Made by a program: the position numbers and the translations under genes. 64,000 bases of DNA from Bradyrhizobium sp. ARR65 (GTDB lineage Bacteria > Pseudomonadota > Alphaproteobacteria > Rhizobiales > Xanthobacteraceae), in contig NZ_AWZU01000013.1 in NCBI RefSeq assembly GCF_000472385.1, positions 98,257-162,256 on the forward strand. Reading direction: 5' to 3'. The notes beneath the pieces were generated by a model. That model saw nothing but the letters and a program-made list of their open reading frames with translations. It had not been told where the DNA came from and searched no databases. Positions 63,695 to 64,000 of the stretch are shown piece by piece. Numbering within the stretch: the first letter of the stretch is position 1; each line of letters starts with the position of its first letter.

Positions 63695-64000
63695 GTAAGC
63701 ATACGACCAATACCGCGGGATTCCCGGGCGTGCGGATAGTCGTTGCCGGCTATGATGATGCCGAGGGTTTCAGGCGGCCTGAGCCGCAGCGGGGCCTTTT
63801 GCTTTCCACTCCCACGGGAGTAGTTCGTGCAGGCGGGATTGCGCGATTTCTGCGATGCGTCTGAAGACGTCGGCGAGCCAGACCTTGGGGTCGACGTCGT
63901 TGAGGCGCGCAGTCATGATGAGGGTGAGCATGACGGCGGCCCGGTGCGCGCCGCGGTCGGATCCCGCGAACAGCCAGGCCTTTCTGCCCAGAGCCAATCC
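63695..64000 (-). mobile_element. IS66-family element, one end (continues outside window)
   Basis: GTAAGC at 63695-63700 matches the usual terminal bases of IS66 elements and lies 70 bases outside the transposase stop, where an inverted repeat end is expected. The element continues past the right edge. Confidence 0.6.
63770..64000 (-). CDS. IS66 family transposase, C-terminal part (partial)
   Basis: The frame is open to the right window edge. It reads LALGRKAWLFAGSDRGAHRA, then MTARLNDVDPKVWLADVFRR and LHELLPWEW, the conserved C-terminus of the large IS66 transposase (TnpC). Only the last 76 codons are in the window. Confidence 0.9.
   Translation of the reverse strand, partial: GLALGRKAWLFAGSDRGAHRAAVMLTLIMTARLNDVDPKVWLADVFRRIAEIAQSRLHELLPWEWKAKGPAAAQAA

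Noticed and set aside
1..64000. CRISPR array
   Set aside because: No set of regularly spaced direct repeats and no cas genes were seen.

Overview
The window reads as chromosomal DNA of a GC-rich alphaproteobacterium, most like Bradyrhizobium or Rhodopseudomonas. This rests on the gene families (giant TPS exoprotein with a FecI/FecR-type switch, class III cyclase/ATPase/TPR proteins, OprB porin, TfuA/YcaO pair, IS66 and IS256 debris) and on base composition; no rRNA or other phylogenetic marker is present. It is an accessory region: many short transport or catabolic operons, several decayed genes, IS and integrase fragments, and the 3' half of a tRNA-Glu.

Layout. 1-3.8 kb: end of a ribose-type sugar ABC importer (ATPase, permease) followed by an OprB-type carbohydrate porin. 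4.1-10.2 kb: an AraC regulator divergent from an operon of a TTC38-like TPR protein, an MFS transporter, a two-subunit CoA-transferase-fold enzyme, an alcohol dehydrogenase fragment and a ChrR-like cupin. 10.4-12.8 kb: a TetR regulator divergent from a FAD aromatic monooxygenase, with a clear operator between them. 13-16.3 kb: a zinc-ribbon/adenylate cyclase/AAA/TPR protein. 16.8-17.9 kb: a secreted HEXXH protein. 17.9-25.9 kb: a TfuA-YcaO pair behind a small exported protein, next to a complete Dpp/Opp-type peptide ABC transporter; this is the best candidate for an undescribed system. 26.6-28.4 kb: tRNA-Glu scar, frameshifted galE and IS256 remnants. 28.4-32.1 kb: a surface-glycan set (PMT-like transferase, DUF2304, GT2, methyltransferase). 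32.4-33.3 kb: a decayed catabolic operon (gamma-resorcylate-type decarboxylase, maleate isomerase). 33.5-48.3 kb: an STN/TonB-C protein, ECF sigma factor and FecR regulator upstream of a 4086-residue filamentous-haemagglutinin-like exoprotein, an arrangement that resembles the Pseudomonas vreAIR-pdtA locus but has no TpsB partner here. 48.9-53.2 kb: a second-type, short FtsZ and a MacAB-like ABC operon whose adaptor gene is damaged. 55-59.6 kb: an isoprenoid-like set (acetoacetate-decarboxylase-like protein, phytoene-desaturase-like flavoprotein, two small unknown proteins, a prenyl diphosphate synthase). 59.8-63.1 kb: a second cyclase/AAA/TPR protein, this one with a SAM domain. 63.1-64 kb: integrase fragment and the end of an IS66 element.

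Polycistronic units are tight: ATGA overlaps link the sugar ABC genes, the CoA-transferase pair, YcaO/TfuA, all four dpp genes, the methyltransferase-GT2-DUF2304 genes, the STN protein and sigma factor, and the MacB ATPase and permease. All functions are inferred from recognised motifs and family resemblance by reading; no database search was run.
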